Shown piece by piece: positions 37,516 through 47,662 of a DNA stretch of 64,000 nt (its first letter is position 1; each line of letters starts with the position of its first letter). The notes under the pieces are model-generated. The model made no database searches and had not been told where the DNA came from. It saw only the letters and a list, made by a program, of their open reading frames with translations. The stretch lies in the NCBI GenBank assembly GCA_027704905.1, contig CM051002.1:2612696-2676695 (forward strand), given 5' to 3'. Source of the DNA: Muraenolepis orangiensis (taxonomy: Eukaryota; Chordata; Actinopteri; Gadiformes; Muraenolepididae). The translations under genes were made by a program, and so were the position numbers.

Positions 37516-37698
37516 CCTAATGAATCTGTCCAATAACATGCATTTTATGTCTCAGAAACCTAACCCCCTGCGTGGATAAAAGCCGCCAGTTTACCATCCT
37601 AATCATTCAGACAAAGCTGGTTTCCTTGATCTCTGAGCATGTGGGGCTGAAACCAAGTAGCTACTTTCTTTTCTTCTTTGAACTAAAATGGCACCAAA

Positions 37699-37964
37699 GG
37701 AAAGAGGTGTAGATCTCTCTATTGGGAAAGAGGTGTAGATCTCTCTATTGGGAAAGAGGTGTAGATCTCTCTATTGGGAAAGAGGTGTAGATCTCTCTAT
37801 TGGGAAAGAGGTGTAGATCTCTCTATTGGGAAAGAGGTGTAGATCTCTCTATTGGGAAAGAGGTGTAGATCTCTCTATTGGGAAAGAGGTGTAGATCTCT
37901 CTATTGGGAAAGAGGTGTAGATCTCTCTATTGGGAAAGAGGTGTAGATCTCTCTATTGGGAAAT
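37699..37964. repeat. 26-bp minisatellite, about 10 near-identical copies
   Basis: Unit GGAAAGAGGTGTAGATCTCT plus CTATTG, repeated about ten times with no visible substitution. Each unit contains the AGATCT palindrome. Perfect identity suggests a recent expansion, or an assembly-sensitive locus. Confidence 0.97.
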
Positions 37965-40183
37965 GTAGGATGCATTTCTTTGCGGGAAAGATTTATTAAA
38001 ATGAACAGGCAACCGCAGTTGTTATAATGCCTCCCCTATTGAGCAGAGCTGCCCAACAGTTTCCATGACAACACATCAATCAAGGGCAGTGTGTCTGTAG
38101 TCAGAGATGGAGCCGTACCCACAGGTGATCCTCACAGGTGTATAGTCAATTCTTCAGGCATAGCTTAAGGCTTTTCAAGTGCTATCGCTTAGTTTTTGCA
38201 AGCGTGATACGTTGACAGGATTGCACCTCATTTGCTGTGCACACATCACATCTATGATAACTAGATCTATGGTTTGGTTTTTACAAAACTATTGAATGAG
38301 AACCCTCATAAATATTGAACTATGGGCATCTTCTGGTTTTCTGGATCTTATACCCAAGCTGATAGGGATGCTGGGAAACATTACATACAGCGTAGTATCC
38401 CCATGTTTAGCTTGCCAATATTGGATCCATACAGACACATCAATCTTTTATTTTGTGGTTGCTTTTTGCTTTTTTTTGTCCAGTAGATGGTGGAGTTATT
38501 TTGAGATGAACAGACTAAAAACTTAATCTTAAACTAGATAGAACAAATGTTGACCCATTTTTTTTATATAATAATTTGCAGTTGAAAAAAGTTAATGTTA
38601 TGGCAATAAGCAGCATATTGCAAAATGTTTGAAATTGCAATAATATCATATGGTGATTTGAGTCTTGTGATATTATCGTCTCGTGGGGTGATTCCCACCC
38701 CTATAAACTGAGGTAATTGAATCGATAACCCTAACCCTTGACATCCCTAAGTAAATGCTAAACTAAGCTGCTCTTAACCAGTTTGCTAACTCTACAACTC
38801 TAGATTCAAGTACATTTCATCGCAATTTTATGATTTTGCTAGGATTCCGTTGCATCAGCATTAGCTTGGCAGCGTTACCTAAAACGTACCAAAATGTGGT
38901 TCTGACTCCTAGTATTAACGTCACTTTGCCGTCCTGCTGTGCCAGCCACTTGTTTACACTGGATTTCCTTAGCACAGCTTCGTAGGGCTCATGTACTGCT
39001 GCCTTAATCTAAATTGGCAAGATGACATGGTTTCCCAATGGAAGACCATACATAGGCTTCAGTTTCCACAGTGTTTGACGTTTGAAGTTTAGTGTCGTGT
39101 TGTAGCTTAACAAATAATGAACAGTAGTCATTCATGGCAATTCAATGTTTAAAATCTAGACATCCTTAAAAAAAAGACCCTGAGGAATTATGTGTTGTTA
39201 TCGGTGGAGCCACCACCAGTTGGGATCCAATGCTGAGTCGGTGTGGAAGTGGTGGTGATGGAGGCGGTGTTGCCCATCTTCTGCGCTTGGGGTCTGCCGG
39301 TCAGGGTTAAGTCCAGAGTACCCGAGACCTGCGGCACTCGACGGGCGTTGTGCCCCAGAGCCCTCCGCTCCACGGTGGGTTCTGTCCATTGGACGGAACG
39401 CTGGGTTGTGGCCAATGAACAAACGGCTTGTTTGGTGTGCAGCGCCTCCTGCCAGTTGAGGTCTAAAGCCTGTCCCCGTCCGGTCCCACAAAAGCACAGT
39501 TTATCTTCTTTTGTTGGTTAACACTATGTGGTAAGGTCTTATATATATTACCACTTGGGTACCACTCTACCTGTAAAGTAATATATAATGAAACGGGGTA
39601 AAAGGCTGTGCGTAGGCTACACAGAGGTTTTCCCTCCTTTTTTGATCTACTGCGTCTGTGTAGGGGTGTAGGGGTCAGCCCGGCCCCCTGGTCAGCCTGG
39701 CTGACTAACCACATGCCAGGGCACAGTATCCCGGGTGACGCCCCCTCTCCCTCTGCTGATGTTCTGAAACACTTAAAAAAATAAATCACTTTAATGGTTA
39801 TTTATATGGTTATACAGTAACATATATAAATATATATGTACAGTTTCACCTGTTTATATTTTTGACTGATTATCCAGTTATCTGCCATTCAATACATGCA
39901 AATGTCAATATTCAATGACCTTGTTTTGATTTAAAACGATCCCTTTTGTGCTGTTCGTTGAACGTATACTATGAAAGGTATACTCCGAGAGCATCGGCAA
40001 CAACTGCAGGCCTTTTTTCACAGTGTATTTGGAATGTAACTGCCTCTGTGTTCAGTTTGAGTTTTTGGTTCCTACCAGTTTTTGGTTCCTACCTAAATGC
40101 TGTAGAGTAAGAGCGGAACTAATGGTTGAAGCGCACAGTGTTCCGGGGACGTTTATGCCGACGCACGCGTGTCAAAATCTCCG

Positions 40184-40281
40184 TATATAAGAGAAAGTTC
40201 CGTCACAGTCAGTCAGTTCGGTCGATCAGTTCAGTCAGTGAAGTTCCATAATTTCCTCTCTTATTGCATGCAGCCAATAAG
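40184..40281 (+). promoter_or_regulatory. candidate TATA promoter and small first exon
   Basis: TATATAA at 40184-40190 follows a GC- and CpG-rich stretch (40110-40170). About 25 bp later comes a CAGTCAGTCAGTTCGG run where transcription could start, and then the donor AATAAG with GTACGT at 40282. A possible acceptor TTATTGCAG ends at 40385, and a 152-codon frame follows (40420-40878). It could be an alternative promoter of atp2b4, an LTR fragment or chance. Confidence 0.3.
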
Positions 40282-40419
40282 GTACGTTTGGTGTTGTGGT
40301 TGTTAGCTGTGTGTAAGCTCAAGCCAGGTAGCTAAAGTGCTAACGAAATGTTTGCTAAGTGAGTTTATTGTTATTATTATTGCAGAAGGATTTAATGTGT
40401 TTTGTAGGTTAAGTTCATT

Positions 40420-40878
40420 TTGGTTAACAATATTGTAAAGACATGTGACACTAAGAGACGAAGTAGAAATAATATGGATGTATGTTGTTATTGTTTGATC
40501 TGTGATTTATTGTATTTCATGTGTGTGTTTCACAGTTCTCACGGTCTGGATTTGAATAAATCCTACCAGTCTAACATTTCTTCTAACCTTACATACACAC
40601 TAATGGATGAGATGAGCAGTCTGAATAAACCCTTAATATTTTTCGCATTTTCACATGCAGTGACGTTTCCTAATTTTCTTCATTGTTTAAAAGGTTTGGT
40701 ACAAAAATTCAGCTTTTGTACCAAATACACTTGCATAGATCCGTTATTGTCCGTGAAAAGTAATTTGTTTCTGCCGCTACCGAACTATAGCTGTTTAAAG
40801 AGACAATTGTATAATGTCTTGGGGTGTTTTAATTCAATCATGGAACATATCATTTATATGAAATCCAAATGGCTGTAG
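40420..40878 (+). other. unrecognised 152-codon open frame
   Basis: The frame is not simple repeat. The product is Cys- and Leu-rich (CCYCLICDLLYFMCVFHSS, later LSVKSNLFLPLPNYSCLKR) and AT-rich in codon use, which is common in chance frames of AT-rich DNA. Interest comes only from its position 140 bp after the TATA-box and donor. I recognise no family. Confidence 0.15.
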
Positions 40879-41084
40879 GATTTGGGTAAACCAAAGGATA
40901 TGAAAATACACTGATGTCCGATTTAGTAGCACACCATTGGCAACACTAACTCACGTCCCCTCCCCTCTCTTAAGAGGAAAGATGATGATGATAAAATAGT
41001 CTCTGCCCATTCCCATCTCCATAGGGGAGTTAAAGATCAATATACGTTATACATATATAAACGTATTGTGCTTTTACCTGAGCA

Positions 41085-41215
41085 CTGGTTCTGCTCTTGC
41101 AGGCTCGTTATGAAGGAAATTCACTTATGATTTGTGGTGACTAGTCGTTATTTTGTCTACCTGTGTTGAATGCACTTATTGTAAGTCGCGTCGAACAAAA
41201 GTGTCAGTGTAAAAG
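41085..41215 (+). repeat. dispersed repeat (TTGAATGCACTTATTGTAAG type)
   Basis: GCACTGGTTCTGCTCTTGCA, GTGGTGACTAGTCGTTATTT and TGTTGAATGCACTTATTGTA, then GTCGCGTCGAACAAAAGTGT. The ending resembles the common fish tail GTCGCTTTGGATAAAAGCGT. It is the counterpart of 35719-35860. Confidence 0.7.
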
Positions 41216-41360
41216 TGGACCGTTGTCGTAAAGCCACTTGGTGCCATCATGATATTCACAAACCAACATTATCCTCTTGTGAACTGGTACAACCTCACTA
41301 TGTGTTGTGTGGTTAGGCAGATACTATGCGTACGTGGAAGAAAAGTCTTGGGAGGAGTGT

Positions 41361-42514
41361 GTTGTTCACTACAAGGTGGTTGTTCACTACAAGGTGGTTG
41401 TTCACTATAAGGGGGTTGTCTACTATAAGGTGGTTGTTCACTATGAGGTGGTTGTTCACTACGAGGTGGTTGTCCAGTACGAGGTGGTTGTTCAGTACGA
41501 GGTGGTTGTTCACTATGAGGTGGTTGTTCACTACGAGGTGGTTGTCCACTATGAGGCGGTTGTCCAGTACGAGGTGGTTGTCCACTATGAGGTGGTTGTC
41601 CACTATGAGGGGGTTGTCCACTATGAGGGGGTTGTCCAGTACGAGGTGGTTGTTCACTATGAGGTGGTTGTCCACTATGAGGGGGTTGTCCACTATGAGG
41701 GGGTTGTCCAGTACGAGGTGGTTGTTCACTATGAGGTGGTTGTTCACTACGAGGTGGTTGTTCACTACGAGGTGGTTGTCCAGTACGAGGTGGTTGTTCA
41801 CTATGAGGTGGTTGTCCACTATGAGGTGGTTGTTCACTATGAGGTGGTTGTCCAGTATGAGGCGGTTGTCCAGTACGAGGTGGTTGTCCACTACGAGGTG
41901 GTTGTCCACTACGAGGGGGTTGTCCACTATGAGGGGGTTGTCCAGTATGAGGTGGTTGTCCACTATGAGGTGGTTGTCCACTATGAGGTGGTTGTCCACT
42001 ATGAGGGGGTTGTTCACTATGAGTTGGTTGTTTACCACACTATGAGGTGGTTGTTCACTATAAGGTGGTTGTCCACTATGAGGGGGTTGTTCACTATGAG
42101 TTGGTTGTTTACCACACTATGAGGTGGTTGTTCACTATGAGGGGGTTGTTCACTATGAGGGGGTTGTTCACTATGAGGGGGTTGTTCACTATGAGTTGGT
42201 TGTTTACCACACTATAAGGTGGTTGTTCACCACACTATAAGGTGGTTGTTCACTATGAGGGGGTTGTTCACTATGAGGTGGTTGTTTACCACACTGTGAG
42301 GTGGTTGTTCACTATGAGGGGGTTGTTCACTATGAGGGGGTTGTTCACTATGAGGGGGTTGTTCACTATGAGTTGGTTGTTTACCACACTATAAGGTGGT
42401 TGTTCACCACACTATAAGGTGGTTGTTCACTATGAGGGGGTTGTTCACTATGAGGTGGTTGTTTACCACACTGTGAGGTGGTTGTTCACTATGAGGTGGT
42501 TGTTCACTATGAGG
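41361..42514. repeat. 18-bp minisatellite, about 64 units
   Basis: Unit GTTGTCCACTATGAGGTG with variants at a few positions (TTCACT/TCCACT/TCCAGT, ATGAGG/ACGAGG/ATAAGG, GGTGG/GGGGG). In the second half, blocks with GAGTTGGTTGTTTACCACAC form a longer repeating pattern. The unit is six codons, so three frames stay open for over 700 nt; these are not genes. Confidence 0.96.
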
Positions 42515-44149
42515 TTGGAGTGCTGCCCGGCACCACAGCAGGTCTTATAGAAGATATGTGAACAAATATTTAGTCAATTCAGTCAAGCTATTCAAAGTTA
42601 GTTGAAACACGCAATATGTTTTATTTATTTTATAATGAACTGTTAGCAAATGGTGAGTTAATGATAAAGAACAAGAAACCAATCTGTTCTGAAACTATAT
42701 AAATGTAATTTGATCATCATAAGTAATAACATGTTTAATGGTTGTCGATCATTATCACATTTGGTTTGAATACTTTAATGGCCTAGGTGTCTAATACATT
42801 ATTGCTTAATGTACTATGCTATTGTGAATGAGCTTCATAAATAGGTCACATGTTTGCTGTTAAGACTCAAAAATGCTAAACTTTTCAAAAATGTTGTATA
42901 AGAGAGTAATATAAGAGAGTAATAAATTAAATGTATTACTCCTCTTTTAATAATACTTAATAATAATATACTTCTACTAATACATCTATAAATACTTATA
43001 TAATATGCTTATTATTAAGTATATTATACTAATAATAATAGTGACTACTTTCACTACTGTGTTCAAAGCCTGTACGTAATGTCTTAGTGCAGCTTTCCTT
43101 GTCTGTTTCCTGTTATTACAATTATTGTCCTTGGCATTTCAGCCTTTTTTTCTATTTTCCGTTTCCCTTCCCTTTACCCCTTTTTCCCCAAGACTAATCC
43201 AGTTCACAATGAATTTGCCTGGCCTCTTAATCAGATTTCTCTCAATCTGTATGTCCATCTTGTCTTCTCTCTCTCTCGCTCTCTCGCTCTCTCGCTCTCG
43301 CTCTCGCTCTCGCTCTCGCTCTCTCTCTCTCTCTCTCTTTCCCCCCCCCCGTTGTCCTCTGTGTGCCGGGGATTGGTTCTGCAGTGAAGTGGATTTCCCT
43401 TTCCCCTCTGGTTACATGACTGCAGATATGGGTGTGGTCCTGTATGCATTCCAGCCCCTCCCCCCCTCCCCCAGTCAGACGGACACAGGTACACAGAGGA
43501 GGTGGAATAAGTCGTCATGAACGGGAAACGCGGTGCCTAAAGAGGTCCTTTCATTGCAGACGGGGACTCGATGTGTATGAAGGTAGCGCACATTTTTGGG
43601 CAGAGTCGAAAGCTCTGGAAATGTGGAAATCGACGTGGAGTTCTTCTTCTTCTTCTCTACCTTACCGATCTGCGTTTTTAGTCATTTAAACATAAAATCT
43701 GTGACATTTTGACTATCTCTAAACAGTTAGGCTGAGCAGTGTTTTACAATTGACAAGTTTTGACAATTTTCTATGAATGTGTTCAGAGGCAGAACATGTC
43801 ACGCACCCTTAACAGGAACTACGCAATCGGCAACACTCCTCTCGAGGGTGGGGCCACCAGCATGTTTATTTAAGTGTGTGTGTGAGAGCTGAGGCAGTAA
43901 AGGCAGGCTCTACTGGGTGAGGGCGGTGCAGTGTTCTGATTTGGTATGCAAGGCAGGTGTGTCTGCAGAGGCAGGGGGTGGACAGTGGGACAGGGAGAGA
44001 AAACCATGGAAGCGATAAGAAACACAGCAGACCCGGATCCAGTGGGTTCTAATGGTGTAACGGGGCTGGAGACACCAGGCATCACTTCACTCATTTCAGC
44101 TCCCTTCTTTTCCTCAATCATTTACTCACATCCGTCGTCTGCTCGTTTG

Positions 44150-44186
<37 letters not shown>

Positions 44187-45140
44187 AAATTAATGCATTT
44201 GTCACATTTTCATAATTTACATAATTTTGTACACACAAGACATATTTATTTAAATGACTCTTACAGGATTAATTAAAACGGTCCATTCATTAACATTTCC
44301 AATTTCAAAATTAAGTCAGTGACTGAATGATTGCTGATCAGATTGCTGCTGTGTTGCGCTACTTATCAGTGTGCCGCTGTGTTTCCTTCAATTCTGTACC
44401 ACCAGGTATGAGTGATTAGCACATATTACAAGCAGTTTTAAAATTGTCATCTGACTAAAATTGCCATTGGCATAGTGACATCACAAGTGGGAGTGTCCAC
44501 CCTGATCTATGATTGATATATTAGCCTACCTGTTGGTACAGTCCACTGGGTCGGCTGGTAGACTGATTTAGTCACGGATGAACGCATGACAAGTTGAATT
44601 GTTGTTTTCTTAGTAAGAACAGGGTCTAGCTACAACATACATAGTCTGAAAGATGGTCTATTAAAGACATGTTTCCTTTTGGACCAAAAGGATTCATGTT
44701 CAAATCCCCACCCCTTTAAATCATTATGTCTGCTATATGAGCGAGCGTGTACATGAGTAGCCCTAAATGTAGACTATTCAGACCGTCACACACATCAGCC
44801 AGTGTTTCCCTCTATTTAGCATACGCTTTATTTAGCGTTTTTGATGTTAAAATGTTCTTGACGTCCACTATCGTGCTCAAACACACTCACTGCTCTAACG
44901 CAGCTGGCCACCACCTCATTGAGTCTGGCGTCGATCACTTGGTTCTGCTGTGGTCAAGGTGCAGCTCAGAGTACACCAACAGGCAAATCAAACGCTCAAC
45001 CAATAAATACATGTTTATTTTGTGATCTTTTGAAATTAATCTGTACTGAACATTAATGCATTTAAAGTTTCATTATTATTTAGATTTAGATTTTGCACAT
45101 TCTGCACTTGATGACATCATAAATAACAGTAATGGATGTT
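42515..45140. other. intronic DNA
   Basis: TA- and ATT-rich at 42900-43050, a CT array with CGCTCT interruptions at 43265-43338 followed by a C run, and (GT)n at 44151-44183. No gene recognised. Confidence 0.5.
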
Positions 45141-45365
45141 TTTATATAATGGTAATGGATGGTTTTATATAGCGCTTTTATCCAAAGTGCTTTACAAGTC
45201 ATGCCTCACGTTCACCCATTCATACTGCCAGCACGTCAGGAGCAGTTAGGGTTAGGGTGTCTTGCTCAAGGACACCTCGACAGTTTTTGCTAGGAGGAGC
45301 CAGGGGATCGAACCAGCAACCTTCAGGTTGTGAGGCGACTGCTCTACCTCTTGAGCTATACTGCA
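45141..45365 (-). repeat. tRNA-derived SINE, family 2, reversed
   Basis: On the minus strand it reads GCAGTATAGCTCAAGAGGTA (A box), GAAGGTTGCTGGTTCGATCC (B box GGTTCGATCC), GAGGTGTCCTTGAGCAAGAC and GGATAAAAGCGCTATATAAA. The pol III boxes are well kept. Confidence 0.88.
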
Positions 45366-45892
45366 AGAGTAACCGGCCAAAGCGTCAGCAGCCAGCGCTT
45401 ATGGAGACGTGTGGAATGAGTCAGCTGATTGTGCATTGTGCACTGTTGTCATGATGTTCAGGACTCGTGTGTCGGCCAATGAACAACCAATGAACTTGCT
45501 TTGTTCCATTTTAAAATGGACAATGAAACAATTAATCGGTTTGTTCACAACTGTTTGTGATTTGTACTATTGAGGAACATTCCTCCGTGTGGTTTGATGA
45601 ATTTTATAAAATGTCACCCGGGAACTCCCGGAATAGATGTTCGGTGTTAATTTCTGAGTGTTAGTGGAACAACAGCACACAAGGTGTGTGTGAGAGCGTG
45701 AGATGAGGGGTGAGAGAGTGTTCTTCAGCCAGTGTAACTTTTGCTCATGGTTTTATACTTGCTTGTAAACCGCTGTCACATGACTAGAACATTATCAGGC
45801 AGCGTGAATTTGAAATGGTTTTTTTTATGGGTGTGGAAGCACCTGCAGTTTTTCCACCTTTGACATCTTGGTACTAAAAACATTTGACTCTA

Positions 45893-46146
45893 AATGATTG
45901 AATCCTCTTTATTGGTCACATACACACACAGTGAAATGAACCCATCCTAGTATTGGGAGCAGTGGGCAGCAGTGGGCAGCAATTGTATATACAGCTGCCC
46001 GGGGAGCAGTAGGTTACCTGCCATATGGGGGGTTTGGTGCCTTGCTCAAGGTCACCTCGGCAGTGCCCTGGTGTTTCGGGGACTTGAACCGGCGACATTT
46101 CGGGTCCCAAGCCAAGTCCCAACAGACTGAGCTACCCTGCTGCCCT
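45893..46146 (-). repeat. tRNA-derived SINE, family 1, reversed
   Basis: On the minus strand: GGGCAGCAGGGTAGCTCAGT, CGCCGGTTCAAGTCCC, CCTTGAGCAAGGCACC and the tail CCAATAAAGAGGATTCAATC. A GCAGTGGGCAGCA segment is duplicated within it. It lies 0.8 kb upstream of the first coding exon. Confidence 0.88.
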
Positions 46147-46156
46147 CATGAAGAGG

Positions 46157-46368
<212 letters not shown>

Positions 46369-46954
46369 ATAAAATCTATCTGTAGTATAATGCTGTAAAA
46401 GTGAGGTTGTCCTTTTGGTGTGCAGCTATATTAATGTAGTGGGAGTCCTCCATATTGTCATGTTATCCATTCAACCAAAGTGGACTTTCGGTTGAAACCC
46501 TTAAGCTGGTTGAAAGAGCGCCATCAGAGCCGTTGTGGTTGCAGTTCCCCCGTGTGTCTCTTGAAAAGAAAACCACTCCATTTTACACCATTACAACTGT
46601 TAAATAATGTATCATGGGCTGTGTGTGAAAATTGTAATCTATCTCGAGATAAACTAAACTATTCTGTGGATGTGTTGCCCTCTCTAAAATACTGCCGGTC
46701 TATTTGTGTGTAATATTTCATATCAATAAGTGCTCTATGAACTTATGCTTGGCACTTGTTAATTTGCTATAAATGATATCAACACTTAAAATATGATGGT
46801 AAAATGTGCTCCTACTCGTGTTGTGTTGCCATTCCTAGAGACATCAAATCCAATTAGATGTCTTTATCCTCCTGACTGTTCTGACTTCATCAGTCGGCCG
46901 CCTCGCTCAAATCATCCTTCTGCTCATCTCTTTTTTTCTTTTCTTTTTTTGCAG

Positions 46955-47178
46955 TGAGAAGAAGAAATCCAACAAGATCATGTTTACATCCTCGGTTCAA
47001 CATCTACCCACTAGGAAGTGCACATCGAGTTGTTAAGGATTTCACTTCAGACCTTCATCTCAGCAACATCTCAAAGGGTTTCTCCAGCGAGTCACTAACT
47101 ACCTCTGGACCGAGCGAGCGGTGTGACCGAAAGAGACTGGCAAAAAAAAGTTAATAAATTAAAGAAAAGCGGGGAAAG
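46955..47178 (+). other. atp2b4: 5'UTR part of atp2b4 first coding exon
   Basis: A long pyrimidine tract ends in a clean acceptor AG at 46953-46954, directly before this stretch, and the open coding exon follows without a break. An in-frame stop TAA at 47155-47157 lies eight codons before the start ATG at 47179, so the coding region cannot extend further upstream in this exon. A short upstream ORF (46980-47036, 18 codons) lies inside. The acceptor implies at least one more non-coding exon upstream. The exon limit is inferred from the splice consensus only. Confidence 0.7.
46980..47036 (+). promoter_or_regulatory. upstream ORF (18 codons) in the 5'UTR
   Basis: This is the only ATG between the acceptor at 46954 and the main start at 47179. 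It opens an 18-codon frame ending in TAA at 47034-47036, 142 nt before the main ATG and not overlapping it. Such uORFs often lower translation of the main frame while allowing reinitiation. The role here is inference; only the frame is seen. Confidence 0.4.
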
Positions 47179-47374
47179 ATGGCAAACAACGCTGGAGACC
47201 ACCCTCCCGGGAACTCGGTGGCTGACCCGAGCCAGGAGGGGGACTTTGGCATCACCACCATGGACCTGAGGAACCTGATGGAGCTCCGCAGTGGAGAGGC
47301 TGTCACCAGCATAAAGGACGGCTACACCGACGTGCAGGGGATCTGCCGCCGGCTCAAGACCTCGCCCATAGAAG
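47179..47374 (+). CDS. atp2b4: PMCA-type Ca2+ ATPase, coding exon 1 (N-terminus)
   Basis: Encodes residues 1-65 plus the first base of codon 66 of a plasma-membrane calcium pump, which exports Ca2+ from the cytosol using ATP. The start has A at -3 and G at +4, a good Kozak context, with an in-frame stop 24 nt upstream. The acidic-Gly-Asp-Phe-Gly patch, the MELRS block and the RLKTSP block near the end are hallmarks of the cytosolic PMCA N-terminus. The run from NSVADPSQEGDFG onward resembles PMCA4 (NSMAESREGDFG in human) more than PMCA1-3. The donor is GTAAGA at 47375. The intron is in phase 1, splitting a Gly codon completed at 52762. A long TATAGA-type repeat starts only about 33 bp after the donor. 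Family assignment is firm; paralogue 4 is likely. Confidence 0.93.
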
Positions 47375-47406
47375 GTAAGACAACACGCCCACATCAACAC
47401 TAATAG

Positions 47407-47662
47407 ATATACATCTATAGATATATAGATGTATATCTATATAGATATAGATATATCTATATAGATATATCTATATTGATATATAGAGATCTAGATCTAG
47501 ATATATAGATCTATAGAGATCTAGATCTATAGATTTATCTATAGATCTAGATATATCTATCTATATATCTATCTATATCTATATAGATATAGATCTATAT
47601 ATATATTGATCTATATCTATAGATCTATCTATATATAGATATATAGATATATATCTATATAT
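47407..47662. repeat. (TATAGA)-type microsatellite next to a splice donor
   Basis: About 256 bp of ATAGAT, ATCTAT and TATA units, highly self-complementary, starting 33 bp after the donor of coding exon 1. Confidence 0.95.

Larger units (their letters stand above)
37965..41084. other. intronic DNA without recognised gene
   Basis: Contains a GC-rich patch at 39190-39500 that is open on the minus strand for about 99 codons, and the TATA-box region at 40180 listed separately. Otherwise AT-rich with no recognised repeats. Confidence 0.45.

Noticed and set aside
37699..37964. CRISPR-like appearance of short regular repeats (also 32255-33530 and 26035-26535)
   Set aside because: The units are head-to-tail without unique spacers, and the host is a vertebrate. 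They are minisatellites.
39463..39789. 108-codon minus-strand frame as a gene
   Set aside because: No family resemblance, no splice or promoter context beyond a GC-rich patch.
41307..42122. Frames of 240-270 codons with VVHYEV or WLFTMR repeats
   Set aside because: The 18-bp unit keeps three frames open on two strands; this is tandem repeat, not coding.
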